61,578 nucleotides of DNA from Paraburkholderia bannensis (GTDB lineage Bacteria; Pseudomonadota; Gammaproteobacteria; Burkholderiales; Burkholderiaceae): positions 1 to 61,578 of the forward strand of contig NZ_JACHBW010000030.1 in NCBI RefSeq assembly GCF_014200455.1. Reading direction: 5' to 3'. A model generated the notes under the pieces. That model saw only the letters and a list, made by a program, of their open reading frames with translations, did not search any database and was not told the origin of the DNA. Shown here piece by piece: positions 9,481 to 18,235 of the stretch (its first letter is position 1; every line of letters begins with the position of its first letter). Position numbers and translations under genes: made by a program.

Positions 9481-9676
9481 GTTCACGCGCGCGATATTCT
9501 CTTAGGCCTGCTTGGTGAAAGTCGCAAACGTCGAGATCGCGCCGTTCTCCGTCCTGCAGCACGGTGACGCGTACCGAAGCGGCTCGTGCGCCGCAGATCT
9601 CACACAAAGTCTGAGGTATGTCGATAGTCCCTTTGATGGGGCGGTTCGACAGAATCCTCTGGGGGAGGATCCGCAA
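9419..9676 (-). CDS. small CxxC...C..H putative zinc-binding protein
   Basis: An 85-aa reading frame with the pattern CEIC (residues 25-28), then CDFH about 25 residues later, followed by a basic helical tail (REYRARELKRRF). This resembles the zinc-ribbon end of McsA/UvrB-motif-type proteins, but no family is certain. The start is uncertain: a TTG at 9676 is used, with no strong ribosome site, and later TTG codons exist. It runs convergent to the ClC gene and overlaps its last 62 bases. It may act as an adaptor or small regulator, but this is inference only. Confidence 0.55.
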   Translation of the reverse strand: MRILPQRILSNRPIKGTIDIPQTLCEICGARAASVRVTVLQDGERRDLDVCDFHQAGLREYRARELKRRFAQLRLASRGGLRMQP

Positions 9677-9742
9677 ACGAAAACGGCCGACGCTACCTCA
9701 TGGGCGACGCCTGCCGTGAATGACCTTCGCAAAGCGGTGCGC

Positions 9743-10264
9743 TTAGGAGTTAGCTTCGCTTCCCGCTGCGGTGACGAGTCCAAGCTGGCTAAGGATGGAG
9801 CGGGCCTGCTCGACTTCTTCCGGCGTGCCGTGAACGATCAGCAGAAAGCCGTTGGCTTTGAGCGCCGTTTCGTATTTCACGGCGTCGTTCTTCGGCACGC
9901 CCAGTTCCGCGAGCGCCGCTCCGATCGCGGTCACGCCGCCGCCAAGCACGGCGCCCTCAAGCGCGGACACCACTGTCGCCACGATCGGACCGGCCAGGCC
10001 GACCACACCGAGGCCGGGCACGAGGAACAGCGCCGGCGACAATAACAGGCCCCAGATGCCTCCCCAGAAGGCGCCGGTAGCGCCCCACGATTTGATGCGG
10101 TCGCCCGCGGTGTAAAAGCCGACAGCGTGTTCCTCGGAGTGAAAGCCCTTGCCGACGATAGACAGCCTGGTCAAATCGAAGCCGTTCTGGCTCAGTTCCT
10201 TGACGGCTTCGTCAGCGGCGGCGTGGTTGGAAAATACTGAAACGACGGCGTTGTCCTGATTCAT
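9743..10264 (-). CDS. general stress-type membrane protein (DUF1269 / YflT-like)
   Basis: A 173-aa protein. The N-terminal part (residues 1-50) has a beta-alpha pattern like the heat-induced stress protein YflT domain (VVSVFSNHAAADEAVKEL). A glycine-rich double hydrophobic segment follows (about 65-120, GAFWGGIWGLLL and GLGVVGLAGP), and the C-terminal alpha/beta part (about 125-165) has KNDAVKYETALKANGF. Such proteins are common in Burkholderia stress loci; biochemical function is unknown. Start at ATG 10264 is supported by aggag 8 bases upstream. A GTGCGAAT element lies 163 bases upstream on the same strand. Confidence 0.8.
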   Translation of the reverse strand: MNQDNAVVSVFSNHAAADEAVKELSQNGFDLTRLSIVGKGFHSEEHAVGFYTAGDRIKSWGATGAFWGGIWGLLLSPALFLVPGLGVVGLAGPIVATVVSALEGAVLGGGVTAIGAALAELGVPKNDAVKYETALKANGFLLIVHGTPEEVEQARSILSQLGLVTAAGSEANS

Positions 10265-10370
10265 TGCTCGACTCCTGGTAGATCATCACGATGATGTCGT
10301 CACGTGGGATGCGGCGCTGCCACGAAAGACGTTGTCATAGCTGGCCGCGTCGCGGGATTCAATTCGCGTT

Positions 10371-10397
10371 CGCGTGAATCGCGTGAATCGCGTGAAT
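10371..10397 (+). repeat. three tandem copies of a 9-bp unit (cgcgtgaat)
   Basis: Three perfect head-to-tail units lie in the intergenic region upstream of the DUF1269 gene. A partial further unit (cg, then diverging) follows. Possible roles are a spacing-variable promoter element or simple slippage product; nothing else supports a function. Confidence 0.7.
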
Positions 10398-10426
10398 CGA
10401 GTGTCGCAAATGCGCATCGGCTGCTC

Positions 10427-10440
10427 TTTCCGATTCGCAC
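10427..10440 (-). promoter_or_regulatory. GTGCGAAT-N4-AA element, site 2
   Basis: On the minus strand this reads GTGCGAATCGGAAA and points to the DUF1269 gene that starts at 10264. It lies just beyond the 3' end of the RND outer-membrane gene. Confidence 0.45.
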
Positions 10441-10459
10441 GGTGATCGTCGTACGAGCA

Positions 10460-11932
10460 TTACTCCGTGCGCTGCGACGACAAGGCTAGCGCCGTACGGT
10501 CCCATCCGCCGCCAAGTGCTTTGAGCAACTGCACGCTCGCCTCCACGCGTCTCGCCTGAATCCGCGCCTCGGTGCGCTCGTTGGTCAACGCAATGGTTTG
10601 TTCCGTGACGACGTCGAGGTAACTGACGGCGCCAGCCTGATAGCGGTTCTGGGTGAGCTTGAGCGAGAGCTCGGCGGCGGCGGTGGCGCGCCGTTGGCTT
10701 TGCGCTTCGCTCGCGAGCGCGTCGAGCGCCGAGAGGTTGTCCTCGACCTGCTGGAACGCGACCAGCACCGTTTGCCGGTAGTCGGCCACCGAACCGTCGT
10801 ATTGAGACGTGGCGCCCTTCAACGCCGCTTCGCGTTTGCCGCCGTCGAACAGCGTGCCCACCAGTTGCGGGCCGATCGACCAGAACAAGCCAGGTGCCGT
10901 CAACCACGGAGAGAAAAAGGTGCTTTCGAGCCCGACGCTGGCGCTCAACGTCAGGTCCGGATAGAACGCCGCCTTCGCCTGGCCGATCTGTGCATTGTCT
11001 GCGGCCACGCGCCGCTCCGCCGCCGCGATGTCCGGGCGGCGCTCAAGCAGTTGTGACGGCACGCCCACTGGAATCTGCGGGACCGGAATCATTTCGATCT
11101 TAGGCGACAGCGAAAAGGACGAAGCGGGCACGCCGATCAGTGTCGCGATGGCATGCGTCAACTGGGCGCGCTGCACATCAATGTCGGTGGCTTGCGAACG
11201 CGTGCTTTCGAGCTGGGTTTCGGCTTGCGCAGTCGCTGAGGCGTCGATGGCGCCGTCGACCAGTTGCTGGTTGAGAATCTTCAGCGCCGCGGCGTACGCG
11301 CTCACGCTGTCATCGAGCAGCTTTCTCTGGATATCGAGCGCACGCAGTGCGAAGTAGTCGCTCGCCAGATCGGTGCTCATCGAAAGGCGAACTGCCTCAA
11401 GATCGGCTTCGCTCGCCTGGGCTGCGTCGCGTGCATTCACCACACCGTTGCGTACGCGTCCGAACAGGTCCGGCTCCCACGAGGCGGCCACGCCCATGGA
11501 ATAATCGGGCACCGTCTTGCCGGCGAGGGAATGACCTTCTACGTTTTGCGAGAGACGCGTACGCGATTGCGCGGCGCCGGCCGTCACGGTCGGCAGAAAG
11601 CCCGAGTGCTGGTAGTCGATCAGTGCGCGCGCCTGCTGTAACTGCGCGACCGCCTTCTTCACGCTCTGATTCGACACGGATAACCGGTCTTCGAGCTGAT
11701 TCAGTTCGGGATCCTTGAAGACCGTCCACCAGTCGCCGCGCGGCTGCGTATCGAACGGCATTGCGACGGCCCAGCCCGTCGCGGCCTTTGCGGGGCTGCC
11801 GGGTGCAGCGTATCGATCCGGCACGACCGCCTCAGGCACCGTGTAGTGGGGCATGGTCGAGCACGCCGTCAGCGCGCATGCGAGGCCGGTCGTCAGCGTC
11901 TTGCGCAGGGATGTCAGGGGCAGGGCACGCAT
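10460..11932 (-). CDS. RND efflux outer-membrane lipoprotein (NodT/OprM family)
   Basis: Third gene of the RND operon, encoding the outer-membrane exit duct (490 aa, usual length for the family). A lipoprotein signal peptide ends in the lipobox LTAC (Cys at about 24). The two repeated outer-membrane-efflux-protein halves are visible, with conserved DLFGRVRNGVVNA in the first and FYPDLTLSASVGLES and PQLVGTLFDGGKREA in the second. The ribosome site gaggaag precedes the ATG at 11932. The gap to the adaptor gene is 26 bases, so they are co-transcribed. Drug or solute specificity cannot be read from sequence. Confidence 0.92.
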   Translation of the reverse strand: MRALPLTSLRKTLTTGLACALTACSTMPHYTVPEAVVPDRYAAPGSPAKAATGWAVAMPFDTQPRGDWWTVFKDPELNQLEDRLSVSNQSVKKAVAQLQQARALIDYQHSGFLPTVTAGAAQSRTRLSQNVEGHSLAGKTVPDYSMGVAASWEPDLFGRVRNGVVNARDAAQASEADLEAVRLSMSTDLASDYFALRALDIQRKLLDDSVSAYAAALKILNQQLVDGAIDASATAQAETQLESTRSQATDIDVQRAQLTHAIATLIGVPASSFSLSPKIEMIPVPQIPVGVPSQLLERRPDIAAAERRVAADNAQIGQAKAAFYPDLTLSASVGLESTFFSPWLTAPGLFWSIGPQLVGTLFDGGKREAALKGATSQYDGSVADYRQTVLVAFQQVEDNLSALDALASEAQSQRRATAAAELSLKLTQNRYQAGAVSYLDVVTEQTIALTNERTEARIQARRVEASVQLLKALGGGWDRTALALSSQRTE

Positions 11933-11958
11933 GGTCGGCTTCCTCGGGATGAACGGTA

Positions 11959-13242
11959 TCAGCCGTGTGCAGCGGGCGCGGCGGAGGCCGGTTGTGCGGC
12001 CGCACCTGCAGGCGCCATCACCTGGACGGCCTCGCCTGCCGTGATCGCATCGCCTGGGTTGTCGATCACGCGATCGGTTGCGGTGAGACCCGTGGCGATC
12101 TCGACATAGGTGCCGAAATCGCGGCCGATCGTTACCGTCTTCAGCGCAACCTTGTTACTGTCGTCGACTACCGCGACGGTCACCCCGTTCGGGCGGAACA
12201 GCAATGTGCTCACCGGCAATTCGAGCGCGGGATGCGCGGTGTCGAGTGCGAGATGTACCTGCACGTAAGCGCCGGGGCGCAACGCACCGTCCTTGTTGTC
12301 CACGTCGACTTCCACCCGCATGGTACGGCTCGACGGATCGATCACGTCCGAGCTGCGCGCGACCCGCGCCGGGAAATGCCGGTCGGGATACTGCTGGGTC
12401 GTCAGATAAACCTGCGTGCCCACACTGACGAAATTCGCGTCGTTTTGCGGGATGTCGGTGAAGGTGCGCAACACATCCGTCTGCGAGATGTGGAACAACT
12501 CATTGGCGGGCGCGGCAAGCCCTGGCGTTCCACCTGCCGTGACCAGCGCTCCGACGTCCACGTTGCGCACAGTGATCACGCCGTCGAATGGCGCGGTAAC
12601 TTTCTCGTACGACACCATCTCCGTAAGCCGCGCGACATTCGCCTGCGCCGAAGCCAGCATTGCGCGTTTGGCCTGCATGTCGGCCGTTTTGCTATCCGCA
12701 TCCTGCTGCGAAACGGACTGCGTTTGCAGCATTTGCTGCCAGCGTTGCGAGGTGGTGTTGGCGTAGTTGTAGTTGGCTTGCGCGGTGGTGGCGTCGGCGC
12801 GCGCCTGATGCAATTGCGCATCGAGCTCCGGCGTTTCGATCGTGGCGAGCAGCTGGCCGGCTTTCACCTTCGCGCCGATATCGCTGGTCCAGCGTTGGAT
12901 ATAGCCACTGGTTCGCGCATACACAGACGCATCCGCATAGGGCATGACGGCGCCAGGCAGCAGCAGTTCTTGCGAAACCGGTGCGTGGCCCGGCGATACT
13001 ACGCTGACCGTCAGCGCGCTTTGGACAGCGACCTGTTCGTTCAGAGCCGAACTGGCCCGCAAGCGCGGCACGATGCCGACGATCAGCAGCACAGCGGCGA
13101 CGCCCGCGAGTATCAGCGGCAGACGGTAGCGGCGCAGCGCGCCAGAGAGTACGCCCTCGCGTTGCGGCGCCGCGCGCAGGACAGGCAAGCCTGCGTTCGT
13201 GACGGCGCCGTCGTGTTCCGGAGTGGCGTCAGGCCTATTCAT
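11959..13242 (-). CDS. RND efflux periplasmic adaptor (membrane fusion protein)
   Basis: A 427-aa adaptor. There is an N-terminal membrane anchor at about residues 37-58, a biotinyl-lipoyl-like half (VYARTSGYIQRWTSDIGAKV), a coiled-coil hairpin rich in Ala/Gln (about 130-200), a second lipoyl half (APFDGVITVRNVDVGALV), and beta-barrel and membrane-proximal domains after residue 250. A long Ala/Pro-rich C-terminal tail is present. It links the inner-membrane pump (next gene upstream, 25-base gap) with the outer-membrane duct (downstream). Confidence 0.92.
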   Translation of the reverse strand: MNRPDATPEHDGAVTNAGLPVLRAAPQREGVLSGALRRYRLPLILAGVAAVLLIVGIVPRLRASSALNEQVAVQSALTVSVVSPGHAPVSQELLLPGAVMPYADASVYARTSGYIQRWTSDIGAKVKAGQLLATIETPELDAQLHQARADATTAQANYNYANTTSQRWQQMLQTQSVSQQDADSKTADMQAKRAMLASAQANVARLTEMVSYEKVTAPFDGVITVRNVDVGALVTAGGTPGLAAPANELFHISQTDVLRTFTDIPQNDANFVSVGTQVYLTTQQYPDRHFPARVARSSDVIDPSSRTMRVEVDVDNKDGALRPGAYVQVHLALDTAHPALELPVSTLLFRPNGVTVAVVDDSNKVALKTVTIGRDFGTYVEIATGLTATDRVIDNPGDAITAGEAVQVMAPAGAAAQPASAAPAAHG

Positions 13243-13267
13243 GATGGAGTCCTATCGTGGGCGTTGT

Positions 13268-16200
13268 TTATTGAGCCAAGGGCGTGGTGGCTGCGGTGGC
13301 TTGTCGGGCGCGGCGCCTCGCGAGCAGGGTGTGAACCAGCGCGAAGACCACCGGCACGAACAGCAGCGTTGAAACGGTGCCGATGCCGAGACCACCGATC
13401 ACGGCCCGGCCCAGCGGTGCGTTCTGTTCGCCACCGTCGCCGAGACCGAGCGCCATCGGCATCATGCCGATCAGCATGGCAAGCGCGGTCATCAGGACAG
13501 GACGGAAGCGGCTGAAGCCGGCCTCAAGTGCGGCGACGAGCGGATCGGTGCCTTGCTGCAGCAACTCTCGGGCGGTGTTGATCACGAGAATGCTGTTCGC
13601 CGTAGCGATGCCGATGCAGAGAATCGTGCCAGTCAAGGCCGGTACGCTGAGCGTGGTGTGCGTCGTGAACAGCATCCACGAGATACCGGCCAGCGAGCCG
13701 GGCAGGCCGCTCACGATGATGAGCGGATCGAGCCACGACTGGAAGTTCACCACCATCAGCAGATAAACGAGCGCGATTGCGCAGACGAGGCCGGTTTCGA
13801 GGCCGCCGAACGATTCATTCATCGATTGAACCTGGCCGCGGATCACGATCGACGAACCAGCCGGCAACTCTGCGCGCGCCGCATCGACGAGATGCGACAC
13901 GTCCGTTGCAACGCCGCCCAGATCGCGCCCTTGCGTGGACGCGAAAATGTCGAGCACCGGCTGGACGTTGTAGTGAGAGACGACGGCTTGCTGCGTGCTG
14001 CGCGACATCGTGCCGAGCGTGCCGAGCAGATTCTGGGCGCCCGTGATGAGGCCGAAGGTCGTGATTGGAATGTTGGCGAGCGTTTGCAGCGAGTGAATGT
14101 CGTACTGCGGCACTTCGGCCATTAGCGGATAGCTCACGCCATTCTTCGGATCCAGCCAGAAGTTCGGTGTGGTTTGCGAACTGCCGGACAGCGCGATCAG
14201 CAGGTTCTGCGCGACGTCGCGTTGCGTGAGGCCGGCCTGAATGATCTTCGTGCGATCCACGTCCACGTCGATGGCGGGCTCGTCGCCCGGTTGCTGGATG
14301 CGGGCATCGACGAGACCGCGCACGCCGCGCAGTTTTGCCAGCAGGCGATCCGCCACGACGCGATTTTCCGCGAGCTTGTTGCCGACGATCTGGATATCGA
14401 TCGGCGCGGGCAGGCCAAAGTTGAGAATCTGGCTGACGATATCGGCCGGCAGGAACGAAAATGTCACGCCGGGAAACGACGCGTTCAGCACGTTGCGCAG
14501 CTTCGCCACATAGTCCGCGGTCGAGCCGGCGCCAGGCTTGAGCGTCAGCATGATGTCGGCATCTTCCGGGCCTACCGGATCGGAAGAGTCGTAGGTCAGG
14601 TTGATACCGCTGACGGGCACGCCGATATTGTCGAGCACAGCCGCCTGATCCTGTCTGGGAATTACGCTGCTGATTTTCGCTTCGACTTCGTCGGTGATGC
14701 GTGCTGTCTGTTCGATTCGGGTTCCGGTGGGCGCGCGCAGATGCAGACGGATTTCGCCGGTGTCGACGGCGGGGAAGAAGTCGCGCCCCGCGAACGGAAT
14801 CAGCGCGAGCGAACTGAAACACAGCACAAGGAAGATCGGAATGAAGCGGCCACGATGAGCAATCGCGCCTTGCAGAACGTTGCGATAGCCACCGCGGAAT
14901 GCCTCGAAGCGGTGTTCGAAACGCGCCTGAAACCGGACCAGCGCGCCGAACCGTCCTTGCGCGGCCGTGCCGGTTTTCGAAGGCGCGCGCATCAGATACA
15001 TCGCGAGCGTCGGAATCAATGTGCGCGAGAAGAAATACGACGCGCACATGGCGAACACCACGGCTTGCGCGAGCGGCACAAACAGATAGCGCGCCACACC
15101 CGAGAGCAGAAACATCGGGACGAACACGATGCAGATCGACAGCGTGGACACGAAGGTCGGCGCGGCAATCTCGCCCGAGCCGTTCAGAATCGCATCGTGT
15201 AAGGGCTCGGCGTTTTCCAGATGATGCGTGATGTTCTCGATCGCGACGGTGGCGTCGTCGACCAGAATTCCAACCGCGAGGGCGAGTCCACCTAGCGTCA
15301 TGATGTTGATGGTCTCGCCAAGAGCTGACAGCGCGATTAGCGATGTCAGCACGGCGAGCGGTATTGAAACGGCGATGATCAGCGTGGCGCGCCAACTGCC
15401 CAGAAACAGCAGGATCATGACGGCAGTCAGGCAGGCCGCGATCAGCGCTTCACGCACCACGCCCGTGATCGCCGACTTCACGAATAGCGACTGATCCGAA
15501 AGCGGCGTGATGACCAGTGCCTTCGGCAAACCTGCGGCGATCTTCGGCAGCATGTCCTTGACCTGCTGGATGATCGTGAGCGTCGAGGCGCTGCCGGTTT
15601 TTTCCACTTGCAGCAACGCCGCGCGCTTGCCGTCGCTTCGCACGATATTGGTTTGCGGCGCATAGCCGTCGATCACGTGCGCCACGTCACGCACGTATAC
15701 CACCGCGCCGTTAATCGTCTTGATCGGCAGATTGTTCAGCGCGGCGACCGTGTCGGTGCTGCCGTTCATTTGCACGTTGTATTCGCGGGTGCCGATCTTC
15801 GCGGTGCCACCAGGCAAGATGAGGTTCTGCGCATTCACGGCGTTGACCACGTCAGCCGGCGCGAGGCCTTTTGCCTGTAAGGCCTGCGGATTGAGCTCGA
15901 CCATGATCTGGCGGATCTTGCCGCCGAACGGCAGCGGCACGGCCGCGCCTTGCACGGTGGCAAGCTGGGTTCGGATGAAGCTGTTACCGAGGTCGTACAG
16001 CGTCTGTTCGGGAAGCGTATTGCTCGACAGGCCGAGCTGAAGTACCGGTACCGTGGAGGCGTTGTAGGTGATGATATTCGGCGGCAGCGTGCCTGGCGGC
16101 AGCACGCGCAGAATCGACGCAGAGTTCGAGGCGGCTTCGGCAATGGCGCGGTTGATGTCGGCGCCGGGGTGAAAAAATACCTTCACCACCGACACGCCGT

Positions 16201-16459
16201 TGAGCGATTGCGATTCGATATGTTCGATATCGTCGACATCGGTGGTCAGCGCGCGTTCGTAGTTCGATGTGATCCGATGCGCCATGTCTTCAGCGGAAAA
16301 GCCGTTGTACGACCAGACAATGCTAACCACCGGGATGTTGATATTCGGAAAGATGTCCGTCGGAGTGCGGATGATCGCCAGCGGACCGAGGATGAATAGC
16401 AGCACGGCCAGCACGATGAACGTATACGGTCGTTGCAAGGCAAGTCTGACGATCCACAT
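13268..16459 (-). CDS. RND efflux inner-membrane permease
   Basis: First gene of the operon: a 1063-aa proton-driven pump of the HAE-type RND family. It has the usual N-terminal helix (residues 1-30), first large periplasmic loop, a helix block with GGLALAVGILVDDATVAIENI (about 390-410, carrying the conserved Asp pair), a second loop, and a C-terminal helix block with GLGIGTVSTLLFVPV. The start TTATG 16457-16459 is preceded by aggaatcc, which is part of a threefold tandem repeat (16460-16503). The operon is divergent from the chloroperoxidase-like gene. No dedicated repressor gene is adjacent; the nearest regulator is the LysR gene at 18.8 kb. Confidence 0.93.
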   Translation of the reverse strand: MWIVRLALQRPYTFIVLAVLLFILGPLAIIRTPTDIFPNINIPVVSIVWSYNGFSAEDMAHRITSNYERALTTDVDDIEHIESQSLNGVSVVKVFFHPGADINRAIAEAASNSASILRVLPPGTLPPNIITYNASTVPVLQLGLSSNTLPEQTLYDLGNSFIRTQLATVQGAAVPLPFGGKIRQIMVELNPQALQAKGLAPADVVNAVNAQNLILPGGTAKIGTREYNVQMNGSTDTVAALNNLPIKTINGAVVYVRDVAHVIDGYAPQTNIVRSDGKRAALLQVEKTGSASTLTIIQQVKDMLPKIAAGLPKALVITPLSDQSLFVKSAITGVVREALIAACLTAVMILLFLGSWRATLIIAVSIPLAVLTSLIALSALGETINIMTLGGLALAVGILVDDATVAIENITHHLENAEPLHDAILNGSGEIAAPTFVSTLSICIVFVPMFLLSGVARYLFVPLAQAVVFAMCASYFFSRTLIPTLAMYLMRAPSKTGTAAQGRFGALVRFQARFEHRFEAFRGGYRNVLQGAIAHRGRFIPIFLVLCFSSLALIPFAGRDFFPAVDTGEIRLHLRAPTGTRIEQTARITDEVEAKISSVIPRQDQAAVLDNIGVPVSGINLTYDSSDPVGPEDADIMLTLKPGAGSTADYVAKLRNVLNASFPGVTFSFLPADIVSQILNFGLPAPIDIQIVGNKLAENRVVADRLLAKLRGVRGLVDARIQQPGDEPAIDVDVDRTKIIQAGLTQRDVAQNLLIALSGSSQTTPNFWLDPKNGVSYPLMAEVPQYDIHSLQTLANIPITTFGLITGAQNLLGTLGTMSRSTQQAVVSHYNVQPVLDIFASTQGRDLGGVATDVSHLVDAARAELPAGSSIVIRGQVQSMNESFGGLETGLVCAIALVYLLMVVNFQSWLDPLIIVSGLPGSLAGISWMLFTTHTTLSVPALTGTILCIGIATANSILVINTARELLQQGTDPLVAALEAGFSRFRPVLMTALAMLIGMMPMALGLGDGGEQNAPLGRAVIGGLGIGTVSTLLFVPVVFALVHTLLARRRARQATAATTPLAQ

Positions 16460-16503
16460 AACGGATTCCTGATGGACGGATTCCTGATGACGGAAGCCTG
16501 ATG
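16460..16503 (-). repeat. threefold tandem repeat carrying Shine-Dalgarno-like AGGA
   Basis: On the minus strand two 15-base units (CATCAGGAATCCGTC/T) and one diverged unit (CATCAGGCTTCCGT) lie directly in front of the RND permease start codon. Each of the two good copies contains AGGA; the one next to the ATG is the functional ribosome site. Confidence 0.75.
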
Positions 16504-16623
16504 AGTTCGCGCAGATGTTGCACGGGGAACGGATGTTGTTATCGAGTGATCTGGAGCGGTCACTGGTTATGGCTGGAGATTAGCGTTTTTCGAACTGCGA
16601 CTATTCGCTGCGAGGCACTGTCT

Positions 16624-16637
16624 TTGCGAATTCGCAC
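16624..16637 (-). promoter_or_regulatory. GTGCGAAT-N4-AA element, site 3 (RND operon)
   Basis: The minus strand reads GTGCGAATTCGCAA. The centre is also a perfect palindrome, TGCGAATTCGCA. It lies 165 bases upstream of the RND permease start and points toward it. Confidence 0.5.
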
Positions 16638-16718
16638 GACAGCTGTACGCAAACGATGCGGCGGTGAAAGAAATCAGAGCGTCAACGGTGAGACCGAAGG
16701 CGAGCGGTCGGTATTGCC

Positions 16719-16732
16719 GTGCGAATACGACA
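16719..16732 (+). promoter_or_regulatory. GTGCGAAT-N4-AA-like element, site 4 (chloroperoxidase gene)
   Basis: The plus strand reads GTGCGAATACGACA, followed by A; the AA is displaced by one base relative to the other sites. It lies 120 bases upstream of the hydrolase start and forms a divergent pair with site 3. Confidence 0.4.
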
Positions 16733-16838
16733 ATTACGGGCGATCAGAAAGATCGCGCTCGCCAGCTATCGCCAATACTGCTCTGACGTTCGGCACACCG
16801 GCAAACACCGGTCAATCACCTCCAAAGGAGCAAAAGCA

Positions 16839-17660
16839 ATGGCATATTTCACTACCAGAGACGGCACGAAAATCTATTACAAGGATTGGGGTACAGGCCA
16901 GGCGATTACGTTCTCCCACGGCTGGCCGCTCGATGCGGACGCGTGGGACGCGCAGATGATGTTCCTCGCGCAACGCGGCTATCGCGTGATTGCGCATGAC
17001 CGTCGCGGTCACGGCCGTTCGTCGCAGCCGTGGGACGGCAACGAAATGGACACCTATGCAGACGATCTCGCCGAACTGATCGAAGCGCTCGACCTGAAGA
17101 ACATCGTGATGGTCGGTCACTCGACCGGTGGTGGTGAAGTCGTGCGCTATATCGGGCGCCACGGTACGAAGCGTGTCGCGAAGGCCGTGCTGATCGCGGC
17201 CGTGCCGCCGATCATGCTGAAGACGCAAGCGAATCCAGGCGGACTTCCAATGTCGGTTTTCGACGGTATCCGCGAGGGCGTGCAGAATAACCGCTCGCAG
17301 TTCTTCCAGGATCTGGCCGTTCCGTTCTATGGCTTCAACCGTCCTGATGCGAAGGTCTCGCAAGGCACGATCGACTCATTCTGGAACATTGGCATGATGG
17401 GTTCGATCAAGGGTCTGTACGACTGCGTCAAGGCCTTCTCGGAAACCGACTTCACCGAAGACTTGAAGAAGGTGACGGTGCCGTCACTCGTGCTGCAAGG
17501 TGACGCCGATCAGATCGTGCCGCTCGACGATTCCGGCAAGCTGTCGTCGGAGATCATGCCGAACGCGAAACTGAAGATCTATGAAGGTGCGCCTCACGGT
17601 ATGTGTACGACGCACGCAGACCGCGTGAATGCGGACCTGCTGGAGTTCATCAAGTCGTGA
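16839..17660 (+). CDS. alpha/beta hydrolase, non-heme chloroperoxidase type
   Basis: A 273-aa cytosolic hydrolase, the standard length for cofactor-free haloperoxidases/esterases. His27 in SHGWP forms the oxyanion region. The nucleophile elbow VGHSTGGGE has Ser95, the acid is Asp222 or Asp224 in LQGDADQIVPL, and His253 sits in GAPHGM. ATG at 16839 is chosen because aaaggag lies 8 bases before it; an upstream in-frame extension to 16719 has no family match. Such enzymes hydrolyse esters and can form peracids with peroxide. The gene is divergent from the RND operon and shares its promoter region. Confidence 0.9.
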   Translation: MAYFTTRDGTKIYYKDWGTGQAITFSHGWPLDADAWDAQMMFLAQRGYRVIAHDRRGHGRSSQPWDGNEMDTYADDLAELIEALDLKNIVMVGHSTGGGEVVRYIGRHGTKRVAKAVLIAAVPPIMLKTQANPGGLPMSVFDGIREGVQNNRSQFFQDLAVPFYGFNRPDAKVSQGTIDSFWNIGMMGSIKGLYDCVKAFSETDFTEDLKKVTVPSLVLQGDADQIVPLDDSGKLSSEIMPNAKLKIYEGAPHGMCTTHADRVNADLLEFIKS

Positions 17661-17699
17661 TGGAGCACGCCGACGACGCCGCTGAGGCGCTCGTCGGTG

Positions 17700-18235
17700 C
17701 TTTGGCGTGTCTTGAAACGGGCTCGCGAACCGGCGGCAATGCCGTGGCCCACGCGTGCGCAGGCGCGTTTCGCTAAGTGCATCCACTGATCCGGCGGGCT
17801 GTTTCTCTAATGCTTCAAGGGACCGCGCGGCGCTCATGCAAAACTCTTCGAGCATGCGGGCATCGAGTGACGCGTCCACCAGGTGCGACGCCAGTTCTAC
17901 CCCAAATCGCAGGTCGCCTTGGTCGGAAAGCGCCCAGTTGAAAGCGGTACGCGCGTCGTCGACTATTTGTTGAAGATCCGGCGAGTTTGCGGCATCGTTA
18001 TGCACGCGTTGCCTTTCGCCAGCATGTTGGTGTCGGTCACACCGGGTGGAGGCACATCAAGCGGGTCGACCCGAAACACGGTCTCGGCCATGATGCGTCG
18101 CGGTTCACGGCTTGCGACGATCACGTGCAGCGTATCGTTGTCGGCTACGAGCGCATCGACAATTTGCGCGACCGCGCCGACATCATGCTCCGCGTTATCA
18201 AGCGATGGCGATCTCCGACAGCGATCAATCGGAGT
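17700..18235 (-). pseudogene. fossil of a winged-helix/STAND ATPase regulator
   Basis: Two frames on the minus strand match internal and C-terminal parts of the intact regulator at 53763-55598. The first covers about 18235-18035 (SLDNAEHDVGAVAQIVDAL, FRVDPLDVPPPG). The second covers about 18005-17700 (DLQQIVDDARTAFNWAL, LEALEKQPAGSVDALSE). The N-terminal winged helix, Walker A and the middle of the protein are missing. It directly follows the AraC fossil in the same order as in the intact locus, so the whole two-gene module was duplicated and then shrunk by deletions. Confidence 0.8.

Noticed and set aside
13815..15395. 526-codon minus-strand open frame in another frame of the RND permease
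   Set aside because: Arg-rich, with no RND or other motifs; the permease frame is continuous across the same stretch.
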